Shown here in pieces: positions 26,700 through 35,449 of a stretch of 64,000 nt of DNA. The first letter of the stretch is position 1. Each line of letters begins with the position of its first letter. The stretch lies in assembly GCF_001426585.1 (NCBI RefSeq), contig NZ_LMEI01000007.1, positions 757,830-821,829 of the forward strand, in the 5' to 3' direction. The position numbers and the translations under genes were made by a program. The notes beneath the pieces were generated by a model that had not been told where the DNA came from, made no database searches, and saw only the letters and a program-made list of their open reading frames with translations. Source of the DNA: Streptomyces sp. Root431. GTDB lineage: Bacteria > Actinomycetota > Actinomycetes > Streptomycetales > Streptomycetaceae.

Positions 26700-27866
26700 T
26701 CAGTCCGGCAGGCCGTACGCCGCCACCATCAGGCCGAGGGCCGTCGGGTTCATGTCCTGGCCCTTGGCGTCGGTGGAGTTGACGCTGTAGACGAGGGTGC
26801 GGGCGCCGTCGCGGGTCGAGGCGATCGCACTGTTGTAGCCCCAGCGGCCGCCCGTCTTGCCCCAGACCTCGCGGCCGCCGAGCTTCTTCATCGACAGGCC
26901 GGCGGAGTACGCGGCCGGGTCGCCCGACTTCAGGTCCGGGACCTTCGGCAGGGTGAACATCTCCTCCAGGAGCGGGCCGCGGACCACGCCGCCCTTGAAC
27001 AGGACGCGGGTGAAGCGCTCCAGGTCGGCGGTGGTCGAGACGATGTCGCCGGCGGCCCAGCCGTCCGTCGTGCCCCACACGGAGACGTCCCGCAGGCCGG
27101 TCGTGCCGTCGTCGAGCCGCATCGTCTGGTAGCCGTGGTTGTACGGGCCGGTGATCTCGGCCGCCTCGCCGGGGAAGTACGTGTCCCGGAGGCCGAGCGG
27201 GCGCAGGATCCGGCGCTCCACCTGCCGCTCGTACGTGTCGCCCGTGACCCGCTCCACGAGCAGGCCGGCGATCGTGTACCCGATGTTGAGGTAGTGCTGC
27301 CGGGTGCCCGGACGGAACTCGCGCGGCTTCGCCGTCGCCGAGCGGACCATCGCCTCCGGGGTGTGGACGACGAAGCGGTTCGCGTACCACTCCTCGACCG
27401 TGTCGCCCGGGAAGTCGGGGGCCGGGATGCCGTGGGTGTGGTTCAGGAGCTGGCGGACGGTCACCCTGGCGTACCGGCCGGGGATCAGGTCCGGGAGGTA
27501 CGAGCGGGCCGGCCGGTCCAGGTCGATCCGGCCCTCGGCGGCGAGCTGGAGGACGGTCGCCGCCGTGAACACCTTCGTCACCGAACCGGCCCGGAAGCGG
27601 GCCGCCGGGTCCGCCGGGGAGCCGCTCTCCAGGTCGTGGACACCCGAACTCCCCTGCCAGGAACCCTCGGTGCCGCCGACCCGGACCAGTGCGGCCGTCG
27701 CGTCGGCGCGGGGGAGGCCCGCGATCACCGCCGACAGGTCGGGCGACGAGGCCTGCGAGGCGGCTGCCGCCGGCGGCGCCGCCGCGACGGCGGGGACGAC
27801 CGCCGGTCCCGCCGCCACTCCCAGGACCAGGGCGGCGGCGAGCAGCGTGCGGGTGGACTTCTTCAT
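26700..27866 (-). CDS. Secreted serine hydrolase (class C beta-lactamase/DD-peptidase fold)
   Basis: This 388-residue exported protein begins MKKSTRTLLAAALVLGVAAG, a clear signal peptide ending near residue 36. Catalytic motifs are SVTK (Ser95, Lys98), Y192-L-N194 and the KTG triad in WGKTGGRWG. This is the arrangement of streptomycete R61-type DD-carboxypeptidases and related esterases. GGGAG lies 8-12 bases before the ATG. It follows the two-component genes by about 95 bases on the same strand. A resistance role is possible but not indicated; a peptidoglycan or esterase role is more common. Confidence 0.88.
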   Translation of the reverse strand: MKKSTRTLLAAALVLGVAAGPAVVPAVAAAPPAAAASQASSPDLSAVIAGLPRADATAALVRVGGTEGSWQGSSGVHDLESGSPADPAARFRAGSVTKVFTAATVLQLAAEGRIDLDRPARSYLPDLIPGRYARVTVRQLLNHTHGIPAPDFPGDTVEEWYANRFVVHTPEAMVRSATAKPREFRPGTRQHYLNIGYTIAGLLVERVTGDTYERQVERRILRPLGLRDTYFPGEAAEITGPYNHGYQTMRLDDGTTGLRDVSVWGTTDGWAAGDIVSTTADLERFTRVLFKGGVVRGPLLEEMFTLPKVPDLKSGDPAAYSAGLSMKKLGGREVWGKTGGRWGYNSAIASTRDGARTLVYSVNSTDAKGQDMNPTALGLMVAAYGLPD

Positions 27867-27961
27867 GGTCAACTCCCGTGGTGTGAGCCGTTGTTCTCGA
27901 TGGCTCCATCCTGCTGACCAGCGGCGATCCACGGATCGCCCGCACCGGCGGTCTTGCGGGG

Positions 27962-28672
27962 TCAGTCCCTCGCCGACGCGGGGGAGGAGCCGGGGCCCGT
28001 GCCTCCCCCGGGCGGGGGAGCACCCGCCTCGACCAGGCCCGTCTCGTACGCGCAGATCACCGCCTGGATCCGGTCGCGCAGCCCCAGCTTCGCCAGCACG
28101 TTCCCCACATGGGTCTTCACCGTGTGGTCGCTCACCACCAGCTCCGCCGCGATCTCCGCGTTCGACAGGCCGCGCGCGAGCAGCAACAGCGTCTCCCGCT
28201 CCCGGCCGGTCAGGACGTCGAGCCGCGGGTCCGGGGCCGTCCTGCGGGGGCCGCCCGCCGTGTACTGCTCCACGAGACGCCGGGCCACGGACGGGGCGAG
28301 CAGCGACTCGCCCGCCGCCACGACCCGGACCGCGTGCACCAGGTCGTCCCTGCGCACGTCCTTGAGGAGGAAACCGCTCGCCCCCGCGTGCAGCGCCTCG
28401 TACACGTACGCGTCGGTGTCGAAGGTCGTCAGGATCACCGTCCGGCAGCTCGACTCCGCGCTGATCGTCCGGCAGGCCTCGATGCCGTCCGTCCGGGGCA
28501 TCCGGATGTCGAGCAGCGCCACGTCGGGCGCGAGCCGCCGCACCGCCTCGACCGCCTCCGTGCCGTCCCCGGCCTCCGCGACCACCTCGATGTCCGGCTG
28601 CGCGTCCAGGATCATCGCGAAGCCGCTGCGGACCAGCTCCTGGTCGTCGGCGACCACCACCCGGATCGTCAT
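27962..28672 (-). CDS. NarL/FixJ family response regulator
   Basis: This 236-residue regulator has a receiver domain with the acidic pair D9-D10, the phosphoacceptor D55 in VALLDIRMP and the conserved Lys near 105 (GFLLKDV). The C-terminal LuxR HTH is LTGRERETLLLLARGLSNAE, then VSDHTVKTHVGNVLAKLGL (about 150-205). ATG overlaps the kinase stop (ATGA), so the two are coupled partners. The tail is Gly/Pro-rich. Targets are unknown. Confidence 0.93.
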   Translation of the reverse strand: MTIRVVVADDQELVRSGFAMILDAQPDIEVVAEAGDGTEAVEAVRRLAPDVALLDIRMPRTDGIEACRTISAESSCRTVILTTFDTDAYVYEALHAGASGFLLKDVRRDDLVHAVRVVAAGESLLAPSVARRLVEQYTAGGPRRTAPDPRLDVLTGRERETLLLLARGLSNAEIAAELVVSDHTVKTHVGNVLAKLGLRDRIQAVICAYETGLVEAGAPPPGGGTGPGSSPASARD

Positions 28673-29841
28673 GCCCCCACCCCCTCCTCGGACGGTACGG
28701 GGAGCAGGACCCGCACCTCGAAGCCCCGGCCGCCGGGGCCCGGACCCAGCGCCGCCGTACCGCCGTGGGCGGCCGCCCGCTCCCGGATGCCGACCAGGCC
28801 GTGGCCGCCGACGCCCGCCTGCGGGCCACGCCCGTCGTCCGTCACCGTCACGCGCAACACGCCCTCCGCGTGAGCCAGTCGGACCTCGGCCGTGCGGGCG
28901 CGCGCGTGCTTGACCACGTTCGTCAAGGCCTCCTGGACGATCCGGTAGGCACTCGCGCCGGTCGCCGGGGGCAGGGCACGGACCCCGCCCTCCGTCGCGT
29001 AGGTGACGGTCAGGCCGCTGGCCCGGACCCGCTCGACCAGCTCCGGGATGCCCGACAGGTCGGGCTGCGGCTCGCGCGGGGCGGAGCCGCTCTCGGAGCC
29101 CTCGCGCAACACCCCGAGCATCTGACGTAGTTGGGCCATCGCGTCGCGGCCGGTCGCCGAGATCGCCTCGAAGGCGGCTTCCGCGCGCTCCGGGGCCGCC
29201 CGTACCGCCACCGGCCCCGCCTCCGCCTGCACGACCATCAGGCTCACCGCGTGCGACAGGATGTCGTGCATCTCCCGCGCGATCCGGGCCCGTTCGCGGG
29301 CGGCGGCCCGCTCGGCCTCGATCCGGTGCTCCCGCTGCCGCGCGTCCTGGAGCCGGCCGAAGACGTACGCCGCGCCGAACACGAAGAGGGAGAAGGTCAG
29401 TTCCCGCGCCGACTGGGTGTTGAGCCACACCGAGCCCGGCACCGCGACCACCATCAGGGCCGCCGTCGTCAGCCGCTTCCACGGCGGGGACAGCGCGGCG
29501 ATGGTGTAGACGGAGACGAGCCCGGTGTACGGCAGCGGCTGCCCCGGCCCCTCGACGGCCACCCTGTACAGGGCGCTCGCCGCGAGGATCGCGAGAAGGA
29601 CGGCGAGCGGGGCGCGCCGCCGCCAGACCAGCGGCAGCACGGTGAGCGTCGTCAGGCCGTACGCCGGCCAGGTCGCCGGCTCCAGCTCGGGCCCGCGCGG
29701 CACCACGAACGGCATCGTCATCGCCGCCTGCACGAGGAGCGCGATCCCGATGTCCACCGCCCACGGGTTCGCCGCGCCCCAGCGCCGCGCCCGCTCCCAG
29801 CCGCCGCGTACCGCCCCCGGTATCTCCCCCCGCCCCGCCAT
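28669..29841 (-). CDS. Sensor histidine kinase (DesK/NarX-type, HisKA_3)
   Basis: This 390-residue kinase has four to five N-terminal membrane helices (about 30-165) with short loops and no obvious extracellular domain. The phosphorylated histidine is His192 in EMHDILSHAVSLMVVQAEA. The ATPase region contains IVQEALTNVVKHA (N box) and VTVTDDGRG (G1), then GHGLVGIRERAAAHGG. ATG overlaps the TAA of the methyltransferase gene (TAATG) and TGA overlaps the regulator start. Thus four proteins from the phosphodiesterase onwards are translated as a coupled set. Confidence 0.92.
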   Translation of the reverse strand: MAGRGEIPGAVRGGWERARRWGAANPWAVDIGIALLVQAAMTMPFVVPRGPELEPATWPAYGLTTLTVLPLVWRRRAPLAVLLAILAASALYRVAVEGPGQPLPYTGLVSVYTIAALSPPWKRLTTAALMVVAVPGSVWLNTQSARELTFSLFVFGAAYVFGRLQDARQREHRIEAERAAARERARIAREMHDILSHAVSLMVVQAEAGPVAVRAAPERAEAAFEAISATGRDAMAQLRQMLGVLREGSESGSAPREPQPDLSGIPELVERVRASGLTVTYATEGGVRALPPATGASAYRIVQEALTNVVKHARARTAEVRLAHAEGVLRVTVTDDGRGPQAGVGGHGLVGIRERAAAHGGTAALGPGPGGRGFEVRVLLPVPSEEGVGA

Positions 29842-30620
29842 TACGGCTTGCGGCCCACCGCGCCGAACTGCGCGACCACGGCGGCCTCTTCGGAGCGCCA
29901 GCGCCCGCAGGACACGATGCCCGGCTCCAGCAGGTCGAGCCCGTCGAGGAAGGAGGCGAACTCGGCCCGGCTGCGGGCGGTGATCGGCGGGGTCGCGTTC
30001 TCGTTCCAGAACGCCATGGCGGCCTTGTTGCCCTCGCCGCCGAGCTCCGGCTCCAGCGTCGGGTGGGTCAGGACCAGGTAGCTGCCGGAGGGGACGGCGT
30101 CCATCAGGGTCCGCACGATCGACCGGGCCTCGCCGGTGTCCAGGACGAAGTTGAGGATGCCGAGCATCAGCACCGCGACCGGGCGGGACAGGTCGAGCGT
30201 CGCGCCCGCGGCCGCCAGGATCTTCTCCGGGTCCTGCGCGTCCGCGTCGACGTACTCGGTGACCCCCTCCGGCGCGCTGGTCAGGAGCGCCCGGGCGTGG
30301 GTGAGGACGATCGGGTCGTTGTCGACGTAGACGATCCGCGAGTCGGCGGCGACCCGCTGCGCGACCTCGTGGGTGTTGTCCGCGGTCGGCAGGCCCGTAC
30401 CGATGTCGAGGAACTGGCGCACGCCCGCGTCGGCGGCCAGATGCGTCACCGCCCGGCCGAGGAACGCCCGGTCCGCGCGGGCCACTTCGCCGATGCTCGG
30501 GTAGAAGGCGGTGACCTGGTCGCCGACCGCACGGTCCACCGGGTAGTTGTCCTTGCCGCCCAGCCAGTAGTTCCACACGCGGGCGTTGTGGGCGATGTCG
30601 GTGCGGATGCGGTCGTTCAT
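29841..30620 (-). CDS. SAM-dependent methyltransferase, DUF574 (PF04672) family
   Basis: This 259-residue protein starts MNDRIRTDIAHNARVWNYWL, the hallmark of the DUF574 family that is greatly expanded in streptomycetes. The SAM-binding motif I is FLDIGTGLPTADNTHEVAQ, and IVYVDNDPIVLTHARALL is motif II. The natural substrate is unknown for the family. It is coupled on both sides: its ATG overlaps the phosphodiesterase stop (ATGA) and its TAA overlaps the kinase ATG. Confidence 0.9.
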   Translation of the reverse strand: MNDRIRTDIAHNARVWNYWLGGKDNYPVDRAVGDQVTAFYPSIGEVARADRAFLGRAVTHLAADAGVRQFLDIGTGLPTADNTHEVAQRVAADSRIVYVDNDPIVLTHARALLTSAPEGVTEYVDADAQDPEKILAAAGATLDLSRPVAVLMLGILNFVLDTGEARSIVRTLMDAVPSGSYLVLTHPTLEPELGGEGNKAAMAFWNENATPPITARSRAEFASFLDGLDLLEPGIVSCGRWRSEEAAVVAQFGAVGRKP

Positions 30621-31306
30621 GCGCGAGCCTTTCGCAGGACGGCGGCGAGTGCGTCGACCCGGTTCGTGGTGATCGAGTCGACCCCGTTGAAGATCAGCTT
30701 ACGCATGGTGCGGGTGGTGTCCGCCGTCCAGGCCGAGACGAGCAGACCGTCCCGGTGCACCCGCTCCGTCAGCTCCCGACTCACCAGACCGAAGCGGTAG
30801 TTGAGCCACTTCGGCCGCACCGCGTCGAGCAGCACCCGCCGGGGCGGGGCGAGCGACGTCCAGGTCAGGGCGATCTCTGCGGCCGGGTCGGCGGCCCGCA
30901 CCTGGAGCATGGCCACGGACCCCGCGCAGTAGTACACGCGCTCCCCGGCGCCGCACTCCCGGACCGTGCCGACGATCTTGCGGACCGAGTCCTCGTTCCC
31001 GCCGGGCAGGTCCAGCATCAGCCGGTGCGCCCCCGCGGTGATCAGCGCCTCGCGCAGGGTCGGCACGCCGTCGTACGTCAGCTCGCGCAACTGCTCGTAC
31101 GAGAGCCGGGACAGCGGCCGGTCGTGGCCCCACAGCCGCTTGAGGGTGTCGTCGTGGAGGAGGACGGGCACGCCGTCCTTCGTGAGCCGGACGTCGACCT
31201 CGACCGCGTCCGCCCCCCGCTCGATCGCCGAGGCGATCGAGGAGAGCGTGTTCTCACGGACGCGGTACGGGTCGCCGCGATGACCTACGACAGTGACAGG
31301 GCGCAT
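30617..31306 (-). CDS. Glycerophosphodiester phosphodiesterase
   Basis: This 229-residue GDPD-family protein hydrolyses glycerophosphodiesters. The catalytic TIM-barrel motif begins at VVGHRGDPYRVRENTLSSI (His plus Glu-Asn), followed by GADAVEVDVRLTKDGVPVLL and HDDTL (metal ligands Glu, Asp and the second catalytic His). LPGGNEDSVRKI and GVDSITTNRVDAL are later barrel strands. No signal peptide is seen, so it is cytoplasmic. ATG at 31306 lies 20 bases after the adenosine deaminase stop; its own stop overlaps the methyltransferase start. Confidence 0.9.
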   Translation of the reverse strand: MRPVTVVGHRGDPYRVRENTLSSIASAIERGADAVEVDVRLTKDGVPVLLHDDTLKRLWGHDRPLSRLSYEQLRELTYDGVPTLREALITAGAHRLMLDLPGGNEDSVRKIVGTVRECGAGERVYYCAGSVAMLQVRAADPAAEIALTWTSLAPPRRVLLDAVRPKWLNYRFGLVSRELTERVHRDGLLVSAWTADTTRTMRKLIFNGVDSITTNRVDALAAVLRKARA

Positions 31307-31325
31307 GGCCCCATTCTCACCGCCG

Positions 31326-32357
31326 TCAGCGAGCCAGCCAGCCGTCCGTGTACGTGTCGATCTCGGCGGCGATCCGCGCCTTGCCGGCCGCGTCGAGGAA
31401 GGAGGCCTCCACCGCGTTCTTCGCGAGGGCGGCGACACCGCGCTCGTCGAGGCCGAGGAGCCGGGCGGCGACCGCGTACTCGTTGTTGAGGTCCGTGCCG
31501 AACATCGGCGGGTCGTCGCTGTTGACCGTCACGAGGACCCCGGCGTCCACCATCTGCCGGATCGGGTGCTCGTCGAGCGTGGCGACGGCCCGCGTGGCGA
31601 TGTTGGAGGTCGGGCAGACCTCCAGGGCGATGCGCTGCTCCGCCAGATGGGCCAGGAGCGCCGGGTCCCGGACCGAGCTGGTGCCGTGGCCGATGCGCTC
31701 GGCGCCCAGGTCGTTGATCGCGTCCCAGATCGTCTCCGGGCCGGTCGTCTCGCCCGCGTGCGGGACGGAGCGCAGACCGGCGGCGCGCGCCAGGTCGAAG
31801 TACGGCTTGAACTGCGGGCGCGGGACCCCGACCTCGGGGCCGCCGAGACCGAAGGAGACCAGGCCCTCGGGGCGGATCCCGTCGGTCGTGGCGAGCCGCA
31901 CGGTCTCCTCGGCCGAGACGAGGCCGGCCTCGCCGGGGATGTCGAAGCACCAGCGCAGGATCGTGCCGAACTCGGCCTCGGCCGACTTGCGGGCGTCCTC
32001 GATGGCCGCCATGAAGGCGCGCTCGTCGATCCCGCGGCGGGTGGAGGAGTACGGGGTGATGGTCAGCTCGGCGTACCGGATGTTCTGCCGGGCCATGTCC
32101 CGGGCGACCTCGAAGGTCAGCAGCCGGACGTCCTCGGGGGTGCGGACCAGGTCGACGACCGACAGGTAGACGTCGATGAAGTGCGCGAAGTCCGTGAACG
32201 TGAAGTAGTCGGTCAGGGCCTCGGGGTCCGTGGGGACCTTGGAGTCCGGGTGGCGGGCCGCGAGCTCGGCGACGATGCGCGGCGAGGCGGAGCCGACGTG
32301 GTGGACGTGCAGCTCGGCCTTGGGCAGGCCCGCGATGAAGGGATGGAGATCGGTCAT
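31326..32357 (-). CDS. add: Adenosine deaminase
   Basis: This 343-residue amidohydrolase converts adenosine to inosine. The zinc site is His17-x-His19 in LPKAELHVHHVGS (usually HLHLDG), with VPHAGETTG, ERIGHGTSS and TVNSDDPPMFGTDL supplying the remaining His, Glu and Asp residues. The HVHHVGS variant is, from memory, usual in one streptomycete subgroup, so adenosine specificity is likely but not certain. ATG at 32357 is chosen because the longer frame upstream is antisense. It heads a leftward run of five genes. Confidence 0.87.
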   Translation of the reverse strand: MTDLHPFIAGLPKAELHVHHVGSASPRIVAELAARHPDSKVPTDPEALTDYFTFTDFAHFIDVYLSVVDLVRTPEDVRLLTFEVARDMARQNIRYAELTITPYSSTRRGIDERAFMAAIEDARKSAEAEFGTILRWCFDIPGEAGLVSAEETVRLATTDGIRPEGLVSFGLGGPEVGVPRPQFKPYFDLARAAGLRSVPHAGETTGPETIWDAINDLGAERIGHGTSSVRDPALLAHLAEQRIALEVCPTSNIATRAVATLDEHPIRQMVDAGVLVTVNSDDPPMFGTDLNNEYAVAARLLGLDERGVAALAKNAVEASFLDAAGKARIAAEIDTYTDGWLAR

Positions 32358-32432
32358 CGGGTCATCGTAGGCCGGGCGGTTCCCCCTCAGGGGTGAGGTC
32401 GTAACATGGCGTGACCACGATGGGGGAGGCCC

Positions 32433-33092
32433 ATGTCTGACAACCGAGACCAGCCGCAGGGCGGGTACGACCCGGCGGACCCGTGGGCTCCGCCGAACCG
32501 TGACGGGGTGGAACTGAGCAAGCCGACGCCGCCGCCGGTGCACGACCAGCAGACCGTCACGTCCATGCCGGCCGCGAGTGACGTCCCGCCGCCCCCGGTC
32601 GCCCCCGGCGGCCCGGCGGCCACGCCCGGCTACGGCTACCCGGCGGCCACGCCGCCCGCCGGCGCCTACGGCTACCCCGCGGCCACGCCGCCCGCCGTGA
32701 CGCCTCCGACGGCGTCGGGGTACGCGTACCCCTCCTACGGCGCGGGTTACGGGCAGCCGCCCGGCTGGCAGCAGCCGTCCAACGGCATGGGCATCGCATC
32801 GATGGTGCTCGGCATCGTCGCGGTGGTCGGCTTCTGCCTGTACGGCCTCAACATCATCCTCGGCATCCTGGCGCTGATCTTCGGCATCATCGGCCTCAAG
32901 AAGGCCGGCCGGGGCGAGGCGACCAACCGGGGCATGGCGCTCGCGGGCGTCATCCTCGGCTCCGTCGGCATCGTCGTCGGCTCCGTCATCCTGGGCCTCA
33001 TCATCTGGGCCGCCACCCAGGACGCCTCGTACGAGGAGGGCAGCGACGACCCGTTCGCGTCGGTCCTGCAGATCGAGCGCGACGGCCGCTGA
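32433..33092 (+). CDS. DUF4190 membrane protein with Pro-rich repeat region
   Basis: This 219-residue protein has a disordered N-terminal half rich in Pro, Tyr and Gly with repeated GYPAATPP units (about 70-90). It is followed by the DUF4190 double helix (GMGIASMVLGIVAVVGFCLY, then LGILALIFGIIGLKKAGRG, NRGMALAGVILGSVGIVVGS). The function of DUF4190 proteins is unknown. It is divergent from add (75-base gap) and followed by a strong terminator. GGGGGAGG lies before the ATG. Confidence 0.88.
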   Translation: MSDNRDQPQGGYDPADPWAPPNRDGVELSKPTPPPVHDQQTVTSMPAASDVPPPPVAPGGPAATPGYGYPAATPPAGAYGYPAATPPAVTPPTASGYAYPSYGAGYGQPPGWQQPSNGMGIASMVLGIVAVVGFCLYGLNIILGILALIFGIIGLKKAGRGEATNRGMALAGVILGSVGIVVGSVILGLIIWAATQDASYEEGSDDPFASVLQIERDGR

Positions 33093-33109
33093 CGCCGGGC
33101 ACACGCGTG

Positions 33110-33145
33110 AAGAGGCCCCGCACCGACCGGTGCGGGGCCTCTTCC
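33110..33145. terminator. Bidirectional terminator between DUF4190 and NADAR genes
   Basis: GAAGAGGCCCCGCACC (33110-33125) pairs perfectly with GGTGCGGGGCCTCTTC (33130-33145) around GACC. The 16-bp stem lies between two converging genes. Confidence 0.9.
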
Positions 33146-33161
33146 CATAGGTGTGCGCGCG

Positions 33162-33710
33162 TCACCCGCACCGCAGCCGGTCCCGCGCCTCCATCAGGGC
33201 GAATCCCAGGAGGTTCAGGCCGCGCCAGCGGGCCGGGTCGTGGGCGCGGGCGTCGTCGGCCGCGAGGCCGATGCCCCAGATGCGGTCCAGCGGGCTGGCC
33301 TCCACCAGGACGCGGGTGCCCGTGCCGAGGAGGTACGCGCGCAGGGCCTCGTCCGAGGAGAACTTGTGGACGCTGCCCTCGACGACGATCGCGAGGCGCT
33401 CCCGCTCCCACACCACGTCGTCGAAGCCCCGCACCAGCCGGCCGGCCTTCTTCGCCTCCGCCGGGGTGGGGGCGGCCAGCGCGGACCGCTCGGCCTCGGC
33501 GTCGCCGAAGAGGCGGGCCTTGGCGGCCATCATCCAGTGCTCGGCGGTCGCGTACCGCACGCCGTCGACCACGAAGGGTGCCGGCCACCACTGGCTCAGG
33601 CAGCTCGCCGAGAGCCGCCCGTCGGGGTGCGGCCGGTGGCCCCAGAAATGCAGCCATTTGACGCGCTCACCGGCGTTGACCTGCTGTGTCAGCTCGTCGA
33701 TCTTGTTCAT
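33162..33710 (-). CDS. NADAR family protein (DUF1768, N-glycosidase-like)
   Basis: This 182-residue protein has the NADAR pattern: VKWLHFWGH, then LSQWWPAPFVVDGVRYATAE, HWMMAAKARLFGD and KKAGRLVRGFDDVVW. Members are N-glycosidases: some act on riboflavin-pathway intermediates and others reverse ADP-ribosylation of nucleic-acid guanine, as DarT antitoxins. No DarT-like gene is adjacent, so the housekeeping type is more likely. ATG at 33710 (MNKIDELTQ) is preferred to 33764. Confidence 0.87.
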   Translation of the reverse strand: MNKIDELTQQVNAGERVKWLHFWGHRPHPDGRLSASCLSQWWPAPFVVDGVRYATAEHWMMAAKARLFGDAEAERSALAAPTPAEAKKAGRLVRGFDDVVWERERLAIVVEGSVHKFSSDEALRAYLLGTGTRVLVEASPLDRIWGIGLAADDARAHDPARWRGLNLLGFALMEARDRLRCG

Positions 33711-33782
33711 ACACGCGAGTCTGGCATCCGCCACGGACACTCCGTACGGAGATATTCCGGCCACCTCGACACATGGTCGACC

Positions 33783-33818
33783 GATTCCGTTGCGTAACCA
33801 AAAGGCAACAACGGAATC
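33783..33818. promoter_or_regulatory. Perfect 10-bp inverted repeat, candidate operator
   Basis: GATTCCGTTG (33783-33792) and CAACGGAATC (33809-33818) form a perfect inverted repeat with a 16-base AT-richer spacer containing GTAACCAAAAGG. It is 68 bases upstream of the polyamine-locus aldehyde dehydrogenase and unusually low in GC for this genome. It suits a regulator dimer; the Lrp or PucR product in this window is a candidate. Confidence 0.5.
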
Positions 33819-33885
33819 ACTTGTTGGGGTGGCATCCGCATGTCAGGATCGGCACTCAATTCGAGCTGGAACAACGGAGAGCGTC

Positions 33886-35400
33886 ATGGGCAACCGCTTC
33901 CAGGTGACGGACCGCTTCGCGGACGGCGCACAGTACATCGGCGGACGGCTCCGGGCCGGAACCTCCGATCGAGAACACACGATCGTCAACCCCGCGACCG
34001 GCGAGGGCATCTACACCTACCGGCTCGCCTCCACCGCCGACGTCGACGAGGCCGTCGCCGCCGCCAAGGCCGCTTTCCCCGGCTGGTCCGGCGCCACCCC
34101 CGGCGAGCGCTCCGACGCCCTCCACCGCTTCGCCGGAGTCCTCGCCGAACGGGCCGAGGACATCGCATGGGTCGAGTCGCTCCAGGCGGGCAAGCCGCTC
34201 CGGCTCACCACCGAGTTCGACGTACCGGGCACCATCGACAACACCGCCTTCTTCGCCGGCGCCGCCCGCCACCTCCAGGGCCAGGCCGCCGCCGAGTACA
34301 GCGGCGACCACACCTCGTACATCCGGCGCGAGGCGATCGGCGTCATCGGCTCCATCGCCCCCTGGAACTACCCGCTCCAGATGGCGGCCTGGAAGATCCT
34401 CCCGGCCATCGCCGCGGGCAACACGATCGTCCTGAAGCCCGCCGAGATCACCCCGCTGACCTCGCTGATGTTCGCCCAGGCGGCGACCGAGGCCGGCATC
34501 CCCGACGGCGTCATCAACATCGTCAGCGGCTCCGGCCGCGTCGTCGGCGAGCACCTCGTCGGCCACCCCGACGTCGTCATGACCTCCTTCACCGGCTCCA
34601 CCCCCGTCGGCAAGCGCGTCGCCGAGGTCGCCACCGCCACCGTCAAGCGGCTCCACCTGGAGCTCGGCGGCAAGGCCCCCTTCGTCGTCTTCGACGACGC
34701 CGACCTGGAGGCCGCCGCCAACGGCGCCGTCGCCGCCTCCCTCATCAACACCGGCCAGGACTGCACCGCCGCCACCCGCGCGTACGTTCAGCGCCCCCTC
34801 TTCGACGCCTTCGTCGCCCGTGTCGCCGAGCTGATGGAATCGGTCCGCGTCGGCGACCCCTTCGAGGCCACCACCGACCTCGGCCCGCTGGTCAGCCACG
34901 CGCAGCGCGACAGCGTCGCCGGCTTCGTCGAGCGGGCCCGCGGCTACGCCACCGTCGTCGCCGGCGGCGAGATCCCGGGGGGTGACCTGAAGGACGGCGC
35001 GTACTATCGTCCGACCCTGATCACCGGCGCCGCGCAGGACAGCGAGGTCGTGCAGTCGGAGATCTTCGGACCGGTCCTGGTGGCCCTGCCCTTCGACACC
35101 GACGACGAGGGCATCCGGCTCGCCAACGACACCCCGTACGGCCTCGCCGCCTCCGCCTGGAGCCGTGACGTCTTCCGGGCGAACCGCGCCACGCGGGAGC
35201 TCCGGGCGGGCTGCGTCTGGGTCAACGACCACATCCCGATCATCAGCGAGATGCCGCACGGCGGCACCAAGGCCTCGGGATACGGCAAGGACATGTCGGT
35301 GTACTCCTTCGAGGAGTACACGCAGGTCAAGCACGTGATGTTCGACAACACCGCGGTGGCCGCGAAGGACTGGCACCGCACGATCTTCGGGGACCGATAG
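33886..35400 (+). CDS. Aldehyde dehydrogenase of the polyamine locus
   Basis: This 504-residue NAD-dependent aldehyde dehydrogenase is a paralogue of the one at 22494. Segments include IAPWNYPLQMAAWKILPAIA, SFTGSTPVGKRVAEV, LELGGKAPFVVF and nucleophile Cys293 in NTGQDCTAATRA. The C-terminus EMPHGGTKASGYGKDMSVYS is of the aminobutyraldehyde/betaine-aldehyde group. ATG at 33886 has CGGAGA upstream; the longer frame crosses an intergenic region. It is followed after 49 bases by the polyamine-binding protein, so it would oxidise the aldehyde released from an imported polyamine. Confidence 0.88.
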   Translation: MGNRFQVTDRFADGAQYIGGRLRAGTSDREHTIVNPATGEGIYTYRLASTADVDEAVAAAKAAFPGWSGATPGERSDALHRFAGVLAERAEDIAWVESLQAGKPLRLTTEFDVPGTIDNTAFFAGAARHLQGQAAAEYSGDHTSYIRREAIGVIGSIAPWNYPLQMAAWKILPAIAAGNTIVLKPAEITPLTSLMFAQAATEAGIPDGVINIVSGSGRVVGEHLVGHPDVVMTSFTGSTPVGKRVAEVATATVKRLHLELGGKAPFVVFDDADLEAAANGAVAASLINTGQDCTAATRAYVQRPLFDAFVARVAELMESVRVGDPFEATTDLGPLVSHAQRDSVAGFVERARGYATVVAGGEIPGGDLKDGAYYRPTLITGAAQDSEVVQSEIFGPVLVALPFDTDDEGIRLANDTPYGLAASAWSRDVFRANRATRELRAGCVWVNDHIPIISEMPHGGTKASGYGKDMSVYSFEEYTQVKHVMFDNTAVAAKDWHRTIFGDR

Positions 35401-35449
35401 CCCACAGCCGCCCGACCAGCGGCGAAACCCTCCCGAAAGGGCACAGCGC

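Noticed and set aside
26700-27866. Beta-lactamase resistance gene
   Set aside because: The SVTK/YLN/KTG arrangement also fits DD-peptidases and esterases, which are commoner in streptomycetes; no resistance context is visible.
33162-33710. DarT-NADAR toxin-antitoxin pair
   Set aside because: No DarT-like ADP-ribosyltransferase gene is next to the NADAR gene.
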